A DNA stretch of 64,000 nucleotides from Rhizobium anhuiense (GCF_003985145.1 NZ_ML133526.1:257131-321130); one strand, 5' to 3'. Counted from the first letter of the stretch, positions 18,386 to 25,767 are shown. Notes: generated by a model not told the origin, from the letters alone. Program-made: numbers and translations.

Positions 18386-18405
18386 CCATTAGTTTTGTAG
18401 ACAAT
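18386..18405 (+). promoter_or_regulatory. Shared TAGA-core promoter motif, site D
   Basis: The sequence is CCATTAGTTTTGTAGACAAT, ending 25 bp before the ATG at 18431. It is the closest match to site B (16 of 20). The short distance to the ATG means the right half could itself be a -10 region, with the left half contributing a regulator contact. Confidence 0.45.
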
Positions 18406-18430
18406 AGTGATTTCAACGAAAGGACGATCA

Positions 18431-18568
18431 ATGCCGGTTCTCGAACGCGTTGGAATGACAGCCAGTTTCAATCCTCCATCCCGAACATTGCCGCTTGCCG
18501 AGATGTTCAGGGATCGGCACGGGTCGAAGCCGGCTATTCGGTCATGCGGCGGGCGACATGGCCGATAG
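18431..18568 (+). CDS. Small ORF, 45 residues, possible leader peptide
   Basis: ATG is preceded by AAAGGA at 7 bp, and the frame (MPVLERVGMTASF to CGGRHGR) ends at 18568. It overlaps the next ATG at 18558 by 11 bp, an arrangement that suits translational coupling. It follows promoter motif D by only 25 bp. I recognise no family. It could be a genuine small protein, a leader peptide that controls the downstream pair, or a chance frame; the good ribosome binding site is the main support. Confidence 0.4.
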   Translation: MPVLERVGMTASFNPPSRTLPLAEMFRDRHGSKPAIRSCGGRHGR

Positions 18569-18866
18569 CGATATCGAAGACGCGCTGCTTGCCGACGGTC
18601 CTCGTGACGCGACGCCGCGGGATCGCCGCCGCGAGATGGTCGATAAGATCGTTCTGACGCTTGGGGAATTTATCAGCGGCCTCGACGGACGGGACGAGCG
18701 GTCCCGGGCCTCGGTCGGGCAGTTGATGGCCATCCTGCAGACCATGACGGACAGCATTGCGTCGGCCGATGACAAGACATTCACCGCCATCATGAGGGAG
18801 GCTGCGCTGTTGATGCGAACCCTGAAGGAACGGCAGACCTATTTCAGCAAATACACTATTCACTAG
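18558..18866 (+). CDS. Hypothetical acidic protein, 102 residues
   Basis: The frame starts MADSDIEDALLADG and is rich in Asp, Glu and Arg. A helix-prone second half (KIVLTLGEFISGL, LMAILQTMTDSIA, IMREAALLMRTL) could form a coiled helical bundle. No signal peptide or membrane segment is visible. An upstream start at 18495 would add a low-complexity stretch, so 18558 is preferred. Its stop abuts the ChaC region. No family recognised; it may assist the neighbouring cyclotransferase or be regulatory. Confidence 0.55.
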   Translation: MADSDIEDALLADGPRDATPRDRRREMVDKIVLTLGEFISGLDGRDERSRASVGQLMAILQTMTDSIASADDKTFTAIMREAALLMRTLKERQTYFSKYTIH

Positions 18867-18947
18867 ATGCGGGCGATCTCCCAAACCGATCTGCTGACGG
18901 AAGGCGCCTTTGCCGGGCGAAATTCGGGCCGGCATCGTGGAAGCGCG

Positions 18948-19631
18948 ATGGCCCTGACCGACGAGCTTGTCTCGCTCAGCCTGCGGCTGGAGGTAGATCC
19001 CGGACCGGATCCCAGCCGGCTCCCGCTGAGCGACGGGCAGTTGGAAAACCTTGCGGAACGTCTGCACCGCGAGTCGCTCGGCAGGCCGCTCTGGGTATTT
19101 GCCTACGGTTCGCTGATCTGGAAGCCGGATTTCGATGCGGTGGAATGGCGGCGTGCCGGCGCCCGAGGCTGGCACCGGTCCTTCTGCCTGCATATGACGC
19201 GCTGGCGCGCGACGGAGGTCCAGCCCGGCCTGATGATGGCGCTCGATCAAGGCGGGCAATGCAATGGTGTTGCCTTCAGGCTCGCCGAGCAGGACCGCCT
19301 CGGCCAAATCCGCCGCATGATCCGCAGGGAAGTCGGCACCCTGGACGATTCATCTTCCGTCCGCTGGATTACCGTCGAAACGCGGGAAGGGCCGTTGCGC
19401 GCCCTGGTATTCTGGGCCGGGCCGAAAGGAGAACGTGTCCTGCGCAGGCTGCCATTGGCGACAGTCGCCGGGATCCTGGCACGCGCTTGCGGCCATATGG
19501 GATCCTGCGCCGAATATCTCTATCTCACCGTCAAGCATCTCGAAGAGAAGGGCATTCGCGACCGCAATCTCTGGCGGCTTCAGGCATTGGTCGCCGACGA
19601 GATCAGGCGCATCCACGGCCTTGCTGCATAA
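18948..19631 (+). CDS. ChaC-like gamma-glutamylcyclotransferase
   Basis: This 227-residue enzyme cleaves gamma-glutamyl peptides, in ChaC proteins specifically glutathione, to 5-oxoproline and Cys-Gly. The dipeptide-binding YGSLIWKP motif sits at 53-60, the RGWHRSFCL strand follows, and the glutamate of MIRREVG (about E129) is the likely catalytic acid. GGAAG lies 6 bp before ATG 18948; an in-frame ATG at 18867 directly after the preceding stop lacks a ribosome binding site but remains possible. Its place beside flavin monooxygenases and a 2OG oxygenase fits a thiol or sulfur-recycling role, which is inference. Confidence 0.87.
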   Translation: MALTDELVSLSLRLEVDPGPDPSRLPLSDGQLENLAERLHRESLGRPLWVFAYGSLIWKPDFDAVEWRRAGARGWHRSFCLHMTRWRATEVQPGLMMALDQGGQCNGVAFRLAEQDRLGQIRRMIRREVGTLDDSSSVRWITVETREGPLRALVFWAGPKGERVLRRLPLATVAGILARACGHMGSCAEYLYLTVKHLEEKGIRDRNLWRLQALVADEIRRIHGLAA

Positions 19632-20024
19632 TGGCCGTGGCCGATGCGCTGCGTCGGCCAGCCAATCCACAAGCTGGGCTTTGTTATCCGCATTTTGCCC
19701 CTTCGATCGAGCGGAAGCGCGAATTCTACCGTGTCGCCGAGTCCGCTCAACGTGCCTCGCCAGCGGCAGCGGCGTGCACGCATCGGGGCAGGGCGGAGCC
19801 TCGGGGCCAGGCTCGATTCTGCCGCGACATATGGCGAGAAGCCGCCAGGCAGTCGGATCATGAGGCGCCGGCTCCGAGGGCTGCATCTTCCACCTCGCTC
19901 ACCGGGACCATCCTCAACCCACCGAAAATGAGGCCCGCCAACGACCGCCAAGTCGCTGGCGGCAAGGGCATGACGGGGAACCTCTGAAACAAGAGGGAAA
20001 TGCTGCACTGCCGAAAAAACCGCC

Positions 20025-20047
20025 ACGCGCGCCACTGCGCGTTTTTT
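20025..20047 (+). terminator. Rho-independent terminator, probably bidirectional
   Basis: A six-base GC stem ACGCGC / GCGCGT with a GCCACT loop is followed by six T residues on the plus strand. A run of six A residues (20014-20019) precedes it, which would act as the U-tract for minus-strand transcripts. It insulates the importer promoter from upstream transcription. Confidence 0.65.
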
Positions 20048-20093
20048 CAGCATGCCCCATTGACAATTCACCCCTGATGGCACTTGATAAGCC

Positions 20094-20131
20094 AATCCAA
20101 TAAAATAGACACATGTCCGGTATATTGGATT
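20094..20131. promoter_or_regulatory. Perfect 9-bp dyad ahead of the amino acid importer
   Basis: AATCCAATA (20094-20102) and TATTGGATT (20123-20131) are exact reverse complements separated by 20 bp, ending 30 bp before the binding-protein ATG. The left arm runs into AATAGACA, which resembles the TAGA-core motif seen at sites A-D (11 of 20 with site B). The dyad could be an operator or a loop-forming pair of half-sites. Confidence 0.45.
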
Positions 20132-20161
20132 AATGAGAAACTTCCTATCAAGGGGAACGCC

Positions 20162-21001
20162 ATGACCATTTCCTTTCGCACCGGCGTGATGTCGCTGATC
20201 GCCGCCGCCCTGTTGTCCACGCCTGCGCTGGCCGAAGGCAGCAAGCTCGATGAAGTGCTGGCCCGCGGCCACCTCGTCCTCGGCACGGGCAGCACCAATG
20301 CGCCCTGGCACTTCAAAAGCGCCGACGACAAGCTTCAGGGCTTCGACGTCGACATGGGCCATATCATCGCCAAGGCTCTCTTCGGCGATCCTGAGAAGAT
20401 CGAGTATGTGAACCAGTCCTCCGACGCCCGCATCCCGAACATCACCACTGACAAGGTCGACATCACCTGCCAGTTCATGACCGTTACCGGCGAGCGCGCC
20501 CAGCAGGTTGCCTTCACCATTCCTTATTATCGCGAAGGCGTGGGCCTGATGCTGAAAGCGGACGGAAAATATGCCGATTACGCCGCCCTCAAGGCAGCCG
20601 GCTCCTCCGTCACCATTTCCGTCCTTCAGAACGTCTATGCCGAGGCCATGGTGCATGCGGCCTTGCCGGAAGCGACCGTCGACCAGTACGAATCCGTCGA
20701 CCTGATCTACCAGGCGCTGGAGTCGGGACGTGCCGATGCAGTCGCCACGGACCAGTCGTCGCTCGCCTGGTACATGACGCAGAATCCGGGCCGCTATAAG
20801 GATGCCGGCTACGGCTGGAACCCGCAGACCTATGCCTGCGCCGTCAAGCGCGGCGATCAGGATTGGCTGAACTTCGTCAACACCGCCCTGCACGAAGCCA
20901 TGACCGGCGTTGAATTCGACTTTTACGCCAAGTCCTTCAAGACCTGGTTCGGCAAGGATCTGGCGCCGCCGCAGATCGGCTTTCCCGTCGAGTTTAAGTA
21001 A
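20162..21001 (+). CDS. Family 3 periplasmic amino acid-binding protein
   Basis: This 279-residue protein captures a polar amino acid or analogue in the periplasm. It has a signal peptide (MTISFRTGVMSLIAAALL, cleavage after ALA near 25) and SBP_bac_3 features: VLARGHLVLGTGS, KLQGFDVDMGHIIAKAL, the DITCQFMTVTGERAQQVAFT lobe and a DAVATDQSSLAWY hinge segment. ATG 20162 has AAGGGGA 7 bp upstream. Two permeases and an ATPase follow on the same strand after a stem-loop. The exact ligand is not readable. Confidence 0.92.
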   Translation: MTISFRTGVMSLIAAALLSTPALAEGSKLDEVLARGHLVLGTGSTNAPWHFKSADDKLQGFDVDMGHIIAKALFGDPEKIEYVNQSSDARIPNITTDKVDITCQFMTVTGERAQQVAFTIPYYREGVGLMLKADGKYADYAALKAAGSSVTISVLQNVYAEAMVHAALPEATVDQYESVDLIYQALESGRADAVATDQSSLAWYMTQNPGRYKDAGYGWNPQTYACAVKRGDQDWLNFVNTALHEAMTGVEFDFYAKSFKTWFGKDLAPPQIGFPVEFK

Positions 21002-21010
21002 CAGCCATGC

Positions 21011-21034
21011 GGAGCGGGACTTGTCTCCCGCTCC
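21011..21034 (+). other. Intra-operon hairpin after the binding-protein gene
   Basis: GGAGCGGGA and TCCCGCTCC form a perfect 9-bp stem with a six-base loop, starting 10 bp after the stop codon. There is no T-tract. Such structures usually protect the binding-protein part of an importer mRNA and raise its level over the permeases. Confidence 0.6.
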
Positions 21035-21050
21035 GCTCGACTAAAGAATG

Positions 21051-21100
21051 AGAGCATGATGTCGTCCGAAAACTGCTCACACTTTTCGGCATCATGCTTT
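21051..21100. repeat. Rhizobial mosaic palindrome (RIME-like)
   Basis: AGCATGATG (21053-21061) pairs with CATCATGCT (21090-21098), with an inner pair CCGAAAA / TTTTCGG. This layout and wording match the dispersed intergenic mosaic elements of Rhizobiaceae. It lies inside the operon between hairpin and permease gene. Confidence 0.6.
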
Positions 21101-21120
21101 GGTCTGAAAGGGCGGCCCGT

Positions 21121-21783
21121 ATGGGTTACACTTTGAATTTCGCTGCCGTCTGGCGCAATTTCGATTTTCTTTTGAGCGGGCTTGCGCTCAGTCTCGGCCT
21201 CGCGGTGATCTCGATCCTGATCGGAGCCGTGATCGGTCTCGTCGTGGCCTTCGCGCTGACGTCCAAAAGCCGCTTTGCGGTCGTGCCGGCCCGGGTCTAT
21301 GTCACGGTCATTCGCAACCTGCCGATTCTCGTCCTGGTGCTTTTCGCCTTTTTCGCGCTGCCGCAGATGGGCGTGCGCCTCGACAAGATAAAAAGCTTCG
21401 TCCTGGTTCTATCCCTCTATTCCGGCGCCTATCTGGCCGAAGTGTTCCGCGCCGGGCTGCTGTCGATTCCAAGAGGCCTGACGGAAGCGGGCCTTGCCAT
21501 CGGTCTGACGGGGATGCAGATCCGCAGCTCCATCATCGCGCCCCTAATGCTGCGCAACGTGCTGCCATCGCTGTCTTCGACGATCATCTCGCTCTTCAAG
21601 GACACCTCGCTTGCCGCCGCCATCGCCGTGCCGGAACTGACCTTTGCCGCCCGCAAGATCAACGTCGAGAGTTTCCGCGTCATCGAAACCTGGATGGTCA
21701 CATCGGCCCTTTATGTCGCGACCTGTTTCCTCATCGCCGCCGTCATGCGCTTCGTCGAGCGCCGTCTGGCGCTGCCGAGATAG
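21121..21783 (+). CDS. Polar amino acid ABC importer permease 1
   Basis: This 220-residue permease is of the HisM/GlnP type, with about five helices and the conserved RNLPILVLVLFAFFALP segment after helix 2. The EAA loop reads LTEAGLAIGLTGMQIRSSIIAPLMLRN in its central part. The start is ATG 21121 (MGYTLNF); an upstream ATG at 21094 falls inside the palindromic repeat. The second permease follows after 6 bp. Together they form the heterodimeric channel for the binding protein at 20162. Confidence 0.92.
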   Translation: MGYTLNFAAVWRNFDFLLSGLALSLGLAVISILIGAVIGLVVAFALTSKSRFAVVPARVYVTVIRNLPILVLVLFAFFALPQMGVRLDKIKSFVLVLSLYSGAYLAEVFRAGLLSIPRGLTEAGLAIGLTGMQIRSSIIAPLMLRNVLPSLSSTIISLFKDTSLAAAIAVPELTFAARKINVESFRVIETWMVTSALYVATCFLIAAVMRFVERRLALPR

Positions 21784-21789
21784 ACCCTG

Positions 21790-22449
21790 ATGTCCCACAC
21801 CTTTCTCGAACAACTCTGGATCGCCCGCTACGTCATCATGAACGGCATCGGCGTGACCGTGTCGATCTCTCTGCTGGCCATCCTCGCGGGGTCCGTGCTC
21901 GGCGTTTTCGTCGGCTTGGCGCTCGTCTATGGCGGCGTCATTTTGCGTCTGGCCGTGCGTGCCTATACCGATATCATCCGCGGCACGCCGGTGCTCGTGC
22001 TGGTGCTGGCGAGCTATTATGTCTCCGCCGCCGTCGGTCTCGATCTCGGGCCGTTCTCGGCAGGCGTGCTCGCCCTTGCTATCTTCTGCTCCTCCCATGT
22101 CGGCGAAATCGTCCGTGGAGCGCTTCAGGCGATCCCGAAGGGACAAACCGAAGCCGCCAAGGCGATCGGCCTGACCTTTACCCAGACCTTCACCTCGGTG
22201 CTGTGGCCGCAGGCCATGCGCCAGTGCCTGCCGGCCTGGGTGAATACGGCGGCCGAGATGGTGAAGGCCTCGACGCTGCTCTCCGTCATCGGCGTCGCGG
22301 AGCTTCTCCTGCGTACGCAGGAAATCATCTCCCGCAATTTCATGAGCCTCCAGTTCTATTTCCTGGCCGGTGGTCTCTATTTCATCATCAACTATGGCAT
22401 CGAGCACTTCGGCAAATATGTCGAGCGCAAGACCGCCCTGCCGTCCTGA
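21790..22449 (+). CDS. Polar amino acid ABC importer permease 2
   Basis: This 219-residue permease is of the same family as its upstream neighbour, with the YTDIIRGTPVLVLVLASYY signature and the GQTEAAKAIGLTFTQTF coupling loop that docks on the ATPase. It ends in the usual cytoplasmic VERKTALPS tail. It lies 6 bp after permease 1 and 12 bp before the ATPase. No regulatory element is seen in either gap. Confidence 0.92.
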   Translation: MSHTFLEQLWIARYVIMNGIGVTVSISLLAILAGSVLGVFVGLALVYGGVILRLAVRAYTDIIRGTPVLVLVLASYYVSAAVGLDLGPFSAGVLALAIFCSSHVGEIVRGALQAIPKGQTEAAKAIGLTFTQTFTSVLWPQAMRQCLPAWVNTAAEMVKASTLLSVIGVAELLLRTQEIISRNFMSLQFYFLAGGLYFIINYGIEHFGKYVERKTALPS

Positions 22450-22461
22450 GGAGTTCCCCCG

Positions 22462-23232
22462 ATGGCCAAGACCATTCTCGACATCAAGGGTCTGCGCAAG
22501 ACTTACGGCATCCACGAAGTCCTCAAAGGCGTCGATTGCGCCGTGGAGGAAGGCGAAGTCATTTCCATCATCGGCTCGTCCGGCTCCGGAAAGACCACCC
22601 TGCTGCGCTGCATCAACATGCTGGAGGAATTCCAGGGCGGCACGATCAGCCTCGATGGCGAGGAGATCGGCTACCGCGCGGAAGGGACAACGCGACGACG
22701 CAAGAGCGAGAAGGAGATTGCACGACAGCGCGCGCTGACCGGCATGGCGTTTCAGCAGTTCAATCTCTTCCCGCATATGAGCGCCGCCGAAAACGTCATG
22801 CTAGGCCTCGTCAAGGTCAAGAAAATGACGAAGCCGGACGCTCGCGCCATCGCGGAGAAATGGCTCGATCGTGTCGGCCTTGCCGCCCGCGCGAACCATT
22901 ATCCCGGACAGCTTTCCGGCGGCCAACAGCAGCGTGTCGCGATCGCCCGCGCCATCGCCATGTCGCCCAGGCTGATGCTGTTCGATGAGGTGACCTCGGC
23001 ACTCGATCCGGAACTGGTGGGCGAAGTGCTGCAGGTCATCAAGGGGCTTGCCGCCGACGGCATGACCATGCTGCTCGTCACCCATGAGATGCGCTTTGCC
23101 TATGACGTTTCGTCACGCGTCATCTTCATGAACCAGGGCGTCATCTGCGAGGAAGGCAATCCGAAGGAGATGTTCGTGCATCCGAAGACCGAACGGCTGG
23201 CGGAATTCCTCAAGACCTCGAGTTTCAACTAG
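22462..23232 (+). CDS. Polar amino acid ABC importer ATP-binding protein
   Basis: This 256-residue ATPase of the GlnQ/HisP type has Walker A GSSGSGKT, Q-loop MAFQQFNLFPHM, signature LSGGQQQRV and Walker B LMLFDEVTSALD, followed by the switch histidine in LLVTHEM. An insertion of about 20 charged residues (GYRAEGTTRRRKSEKE) before the Q-loop is longer than in most family members and is also known from HisP-like proteins. GAGGAG lies ahead of the ATG. The gene closes the operon. Confidence 0.93.
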   Translation: MAKTILDIKGLRKTYGIHEVLKGVDCAVEEGEVISIIGSSGSGKTTLLRCINMLEEFQGGTISLDGEEIGYRAEGTTRRRKSEKEIARQRALTGMAFQQFNLFPHMSAAENVMLGLVKVKKMTKPDARAIAEKWLDRVGLAARANHYPGQLSGGQQQRVAIARAIAMSPRLMLFDEVTSALDPELVGEVLQVIKGLAADGMTMLLVTHEMRFAYDVSSRVIFMNQGVICEEGNPKEMFVHPKTERLAEFLKTSSFN

Positions 23233-23233
23233 A

Positions 23234-23391
23234 GCAATTCCAGCAAAAGTGCGAAGCGGTTTTGCGCCCGGAATTGCGTGAAAACAAAGAGATAGAGCAT
23301 TTCCATGATTCGGAGAAAACCGGAAATGCTCTAATGCATGTCGCCCAAAGGTGCGTAGCGGTTTTGGGCAAACGATTTGCATAAATAAAGA
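23234..23391. repeat. Cluster of rhizobial mosaic palindromes
   Basis: Three inverted repeats follow one another. GCAATTCC (23234) pairs with GGAATTGC (23270), AGAGCATTTCC (23294) pairs with GGAAATGCTCT (23322), and an ATGCA/TGCAT-bounded unit runs from 23334 to about 23391. These are the widely dispersed intergenic elements of Rhizobiaceae. They may end the transcript of the importer operon. No gene is seen up to 23469. Confidence 0.65.
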
Positions 23392-23469
23392 AAAATCCCA
23401 CGGCGCTCCGCTCTGCGGATCGTCACGGGCGCTCGGTCCAAGGATCGACAAGCTCGATCCCAAAGCCCT

Positions 23470-23815
23470 CTAATCCTTTATATTGCGGGCGGCGAGGGTG
23501 AGATCATGAGTAATCGCGGTGGCGGCAATCAGGCCGTCCATTGACGACAAGCCGCGTCCGCTTCGCTTTGCGAACCCCATCAAGTCGCCCCAGCCTATCG
23601 CAACCGGCTGGCAGGTCCTGGGCAAGCCATTCGGCCAGCACGTCGCGATTCCGACCGCTTGCCATCAATGCAACGCCACGCCGGATCTCCGCGATCGATA
23701 CGACGCTGATGAAAGAGCGATCCTCATCGAGACTGTCCAGCCATTGCAAGGCATGTGTATCGGGACGCGGCCGTGTCACCTCGGAAAGCACATTCGTGGC
23801 CGGCAGAAGTCTCAC
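23470..23815 (-). pseudogene. Decayed VapC-type PIN-domain toxin
   Basis: The first half, from GTG 23815, reads MRLLPATNVLSEVTRP and SVVSIAEIRRG, a PIN-domain start. The usual LLDTNV is LLPATNV, so the first metal-binding aspartate is lost. The C-terminal part continues in another frame as MDGLIAATAITHDLTLAARN, ending at 23470, which is the standard PIN ending. The 346-bp span is not a multiple of three, consistent with a net frameshift. Its GTG overlaps the stop of the antitoxin remnant by 3 bp, the classic toxin-antitoxin coupling. Confidence 0.7.
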
Positions 23816-24000
23816 AGCTGGAGATCACGCGGTTCGTCGCGCTGCCGTTCGAGATCCAGATCGGCGCCACGCAAAAGCGATTGCATCAGAAACTCTGCAA
23901 GGGCTCCCTTGCGCGCGGTCTTCCGCTGCCATTCCCCGGCCGAACCGGTCTTGCCGCAAGCAGCTTTTCGAGAGTGAAGGGGCTTTGTGGGCTTTGGGCG
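23812..24000 (-). pseudogene. Decayed antitoxin remnant (Phd/VapB-like)
   Basis: The last codons read LAEFLMQSLLRGADLDLERQ and RDEPRDLQL, a common ending of Phd/YefM-type antitoxins. The piece just upstream, SPFTLEKLLAARP, continues the protein but lies in a different frame, and no DNA-binding N-terminus is visible beyond about 24000. The remnant is coupled to the toxin remnant. Both genes look inactivated. Confidence 0.5.
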
Positions 24001-24148
24001 GCCGGCGCCGATCCGGATTGACAACGAGTTGCCGACACTCGCACAATTTACGTTCAGTCTGCATTCCCAGGGTGCAAATTCCAGCCGCCGAATCCGAGAT
24101 ATCCTGGAAATCCTGAACGCAGAATTTTGGCACGCGCTTTGCTTTCTG

Positions 24149-24162
24149 TCTTGTATGCAAGA
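24149..24162. promoter_or_regulatory. Palindrome overlapping the GntR start codon
   Basis: TCTTGTATGCAAGA is an inverted repeat (TCTTG / CAAGA) whose centre contains the presumed ATG of the regulator gene. It resembles the TTGTATACAA operators of FadR-type GntR proteins. Binding here would block translation initiation or transcription of its own gene. Confidence 0.5.
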
Positions 24163-24898
24163 TAGCCAGACATCCGAGACCACGCAGAAGACCATCGAGG
24201 AAACGATCGTTTCCGGGATTCTGTCAGCCAAGATCCGGCCCGGTACGCGGCTCAGCGAAAACCAGCTGGCAACCCTTTTCGGCGTGTCCCGCACCCGCGT
24301 TCGCGAAGCCATGATGCGCCTGGAAACACGCGGCATCGTACATGTCAGTCCGAGACGGGGCTGGTTCGTCGTCGAGCCGTCTGCCGAAGAGGCGATCGCG
24401 GTCTATGAGGCGCGGCGCGTCATCGAGGCCGGATTGCTGCGCAGCATGCGCGTGCTGACAGACGAGGGACATAAAGCTCTCGACGCGCATTTGAACGAGG
24501 AAAAAAGCGCCATGGCTGCCGGCGACCGCCAGCGCCTGACCTATTTGATGGGCGATTTTCACATCCGCATCGCAGAATTGAGCGGGAACGCCATCATCGT
24601 CGACATCCTGCGCGATCTCACCGCGAGGACGATCCTCATTTCGATGCTCTATCAGTCTGAATTTCATGCGACACAGTCTCACGACGGGCATTGCCGCATC
24701 TTCGAAGCGATGCAGGCGGGCGATTTCGGCAGAGCTGCGGAGCTCTCCGTCGAACATCTCGACGAAGTGGAAATGGGCCTCGACCTCACCGCGCGTCCGG
24801 ATCCGCTCTCGGAACTGCGCAATTCCCTGTCCCTTCCTCCCAGAGCCGTATCCCCAACCGTCAGACCCAAAAAATCACAACTTCAAAGGAGCAATTGA
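24155..24898 (+). CDS. GntR-family transcriptional regulator, FadR/FCD subfamily
   Basis: This 247-residue regulator has an N-terminal winged helix-turn-helix (IEETIVSGILSAKIRPGTRL, then ENQLATLFGVSRTRVREAMM, residues about 14-54) and a C-terminal FCD ligand domain with metal-type histidines in GDFHIRIAE and SHDGHCRIFEAM. FCD regulators usually sense small carboxylates or amino acids. The gene lies 3 bp ahead of the second amino acid importer, which it probably controls. ATG 24155 is chosen because the helix-turn-helix follows at the usual distance; there is no Shine-Dalgarno, so translation may be leaderless. Confidence 0.9.
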   Translation: MQDSQTSETTQKTIEETIVSGILSAKIRPGTRLSENQLATLFGVSRTRVREAMMRLETRGIVHVSPRRGWFVVEPSAEEAIAVYEARRVIEAGLLRSMRVLTDEGHKALDAHLNEEKSAMAAGDRQRLTYLMGDFHIRIAELSGNAIIVDILRDLTARTILISMLYQSEFHATQSHDGHCRIFEAMQAGDFGRAAELSVEHLDEVEMGLDLTARPDPLSELRNSLSLPPRAVSPTVRPKKSQLQRSN

Positions 24899-24901
24899 AA
24901 C

Positions 24902-25687
24902 ATGCTGACAAGACGATTCTTCTTCGCAATCGCGACCCTGGCTGCAACCTTCGGCTTCGGCTCGGCGTCCTATGCCGATGCTCTCGCCGACATCACGGCG
25001 CGCGGGACGCTGCGTGTCGCCGTCCCGCAGGATTTCCCGCCCTTCGGTAGCGTCGGCACCGATATGGCGCCGATGGGCTACGATATCGATGTAGCCAATC
25101 TCATTGCCGAAAAGCTGGGCGTCAAGACCGAACTCGTGCCGGTCACCAGCGCCAACCGCGTCCCCTATCTGCAGACGAACAAAGTCGATCTGGTCATATC
25201 GAGCCTCGGCAAGAATGCGGAGCGCGAAAAGGTGATCGATTTCTCGGCAGCCTATGCCCCCTTCTTCAATGGCGTGTTCGCGCCGGCCGATCTTTCGATC
25301 GCCAAGGCGGAGGATCTTGCGGGCAAGAGCATCGGCGTCACGCGCGGCGCCGTGGAGGACCTCGAACTGACGAAGATCGCGCCGGCCGATGCGACGATCA
25401 AGCGCTACGAGGACAATAACGGCACCATCTCCGCCTTCCTGTCCGGCCAGGTCGACACCATCGCCACCGGCAACGTCGTGGCCGCTGCGATCCTCGCTAA
25501 AAATCCTCCCAAGCGCCCTGAGCTGAAGTTCCTCATCAAGAATTCGCCCTGCTACATCGGCCTCAACAAGGAGCAGGCGGCGCTTCTGGAGAAGGTGAAC
25601 GGCATTATCGCCGCCGCCAAAACCGATGGATCGCTCAACGCCATATCGCAGAAGTGGCTCGGCGCTGATCTCCCGTCGGATCTCTAA
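24902..25687 (+). CDS. Family 3 periplasmic amino acid-binding protein, second system
   Basis: This 261-residue periplasmic protein has a signal peptide (MLTRRFFFAIATLAATF, cleavage near SYADA). SBP_bac_3 landmarks include RGTLRVAVPQDFPPFG, GYDIDVANLIAEKLG and NKVDLVISSLGKNAEREKVIDF. AAAGGAG lies ahead of the ATG. A strong stem-loop after the stop separates it from the permeases, as in the first system, but the protein is only distantly similar to that at 20162. The ligand is unknown; the GntR gene upstream points to a carboxylated compound. Confidence 0.92.
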   Translation: MLTRRFFFAIATLAATFGFGSASYADALADITARGTLRVAVPQDFPPFGSVGTDMAPMGYDIDVANLIAEKLGVKTELVPVTSANRVPYLQTNKVDLVISSLGKNAEREKVIDFSAAYAPFFNGVFAPADLSIAKAEDLAGKSIGVTRGAVEDLELTKIAPADATIKRYEDNNGTISAFLSGQVDTIATGNVVAAAILAKNPPKRPELKFLIKNSPCYIGLNKEQAALLEKVNGIIAAAKTDGSLNAISQKWLGADLPSDL

Positions 25688-25704
25688 GGACCCGGTCTTA
25701 CCAA

Positions 25705-25734
25705 CGTCATCCCGCGCCCGCACGCGGGATGACG
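25705..25734 (+). other. Intra-operon hairpin after the second binding-protein gene
   Basis: CGTCATCCCGCG and CGCGGGATGACG form a perfect 12-bp stem with a six-base loop, 17 bp after the stop codon and without a T-tract. It probably stabilises the upstream mRNA segment and lowers permease expression relative to the binding protein. Confidence 0.65.
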
Positions 25735-25767
25735 TGACGCTCGGTCACCGCAAGAGGGGACAATTCC

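Larger units (their letters stand above)
19632..20161 (+). other. Intergenic region between ChaC gene and amino acid importer
   Basis: Several frames are open in these 530 bp but none shows a family motif or a convincing start, so I annotate no gene. The right end holds a terminator-like hairpin (20025-20047), a TTGACA at 20060-20065 that could be a -35 box, and a dyad (20094-20131) ahead of the binding-protein gene. Confidence 0.55.

Noticed and set aside
19580..20893. 437-codon minus-strand frame over the amino acid-binding protein
   Set aside because: The opposite strand encodes a complete family 3 binding protein with ribosome binding site and signal peptide; this frame has neither motif nor start signal.
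21544..22776. 410-codon minus-strand frame across permease and ATPase genes
   Set aside because: Antisense shadow of three convincing importer genes; composition is typical of reverse-frame noise.
23234..23391. CRISPR array
   Set aside because: The repeats are palindromic mosaic units of different sequence without regular spacers.
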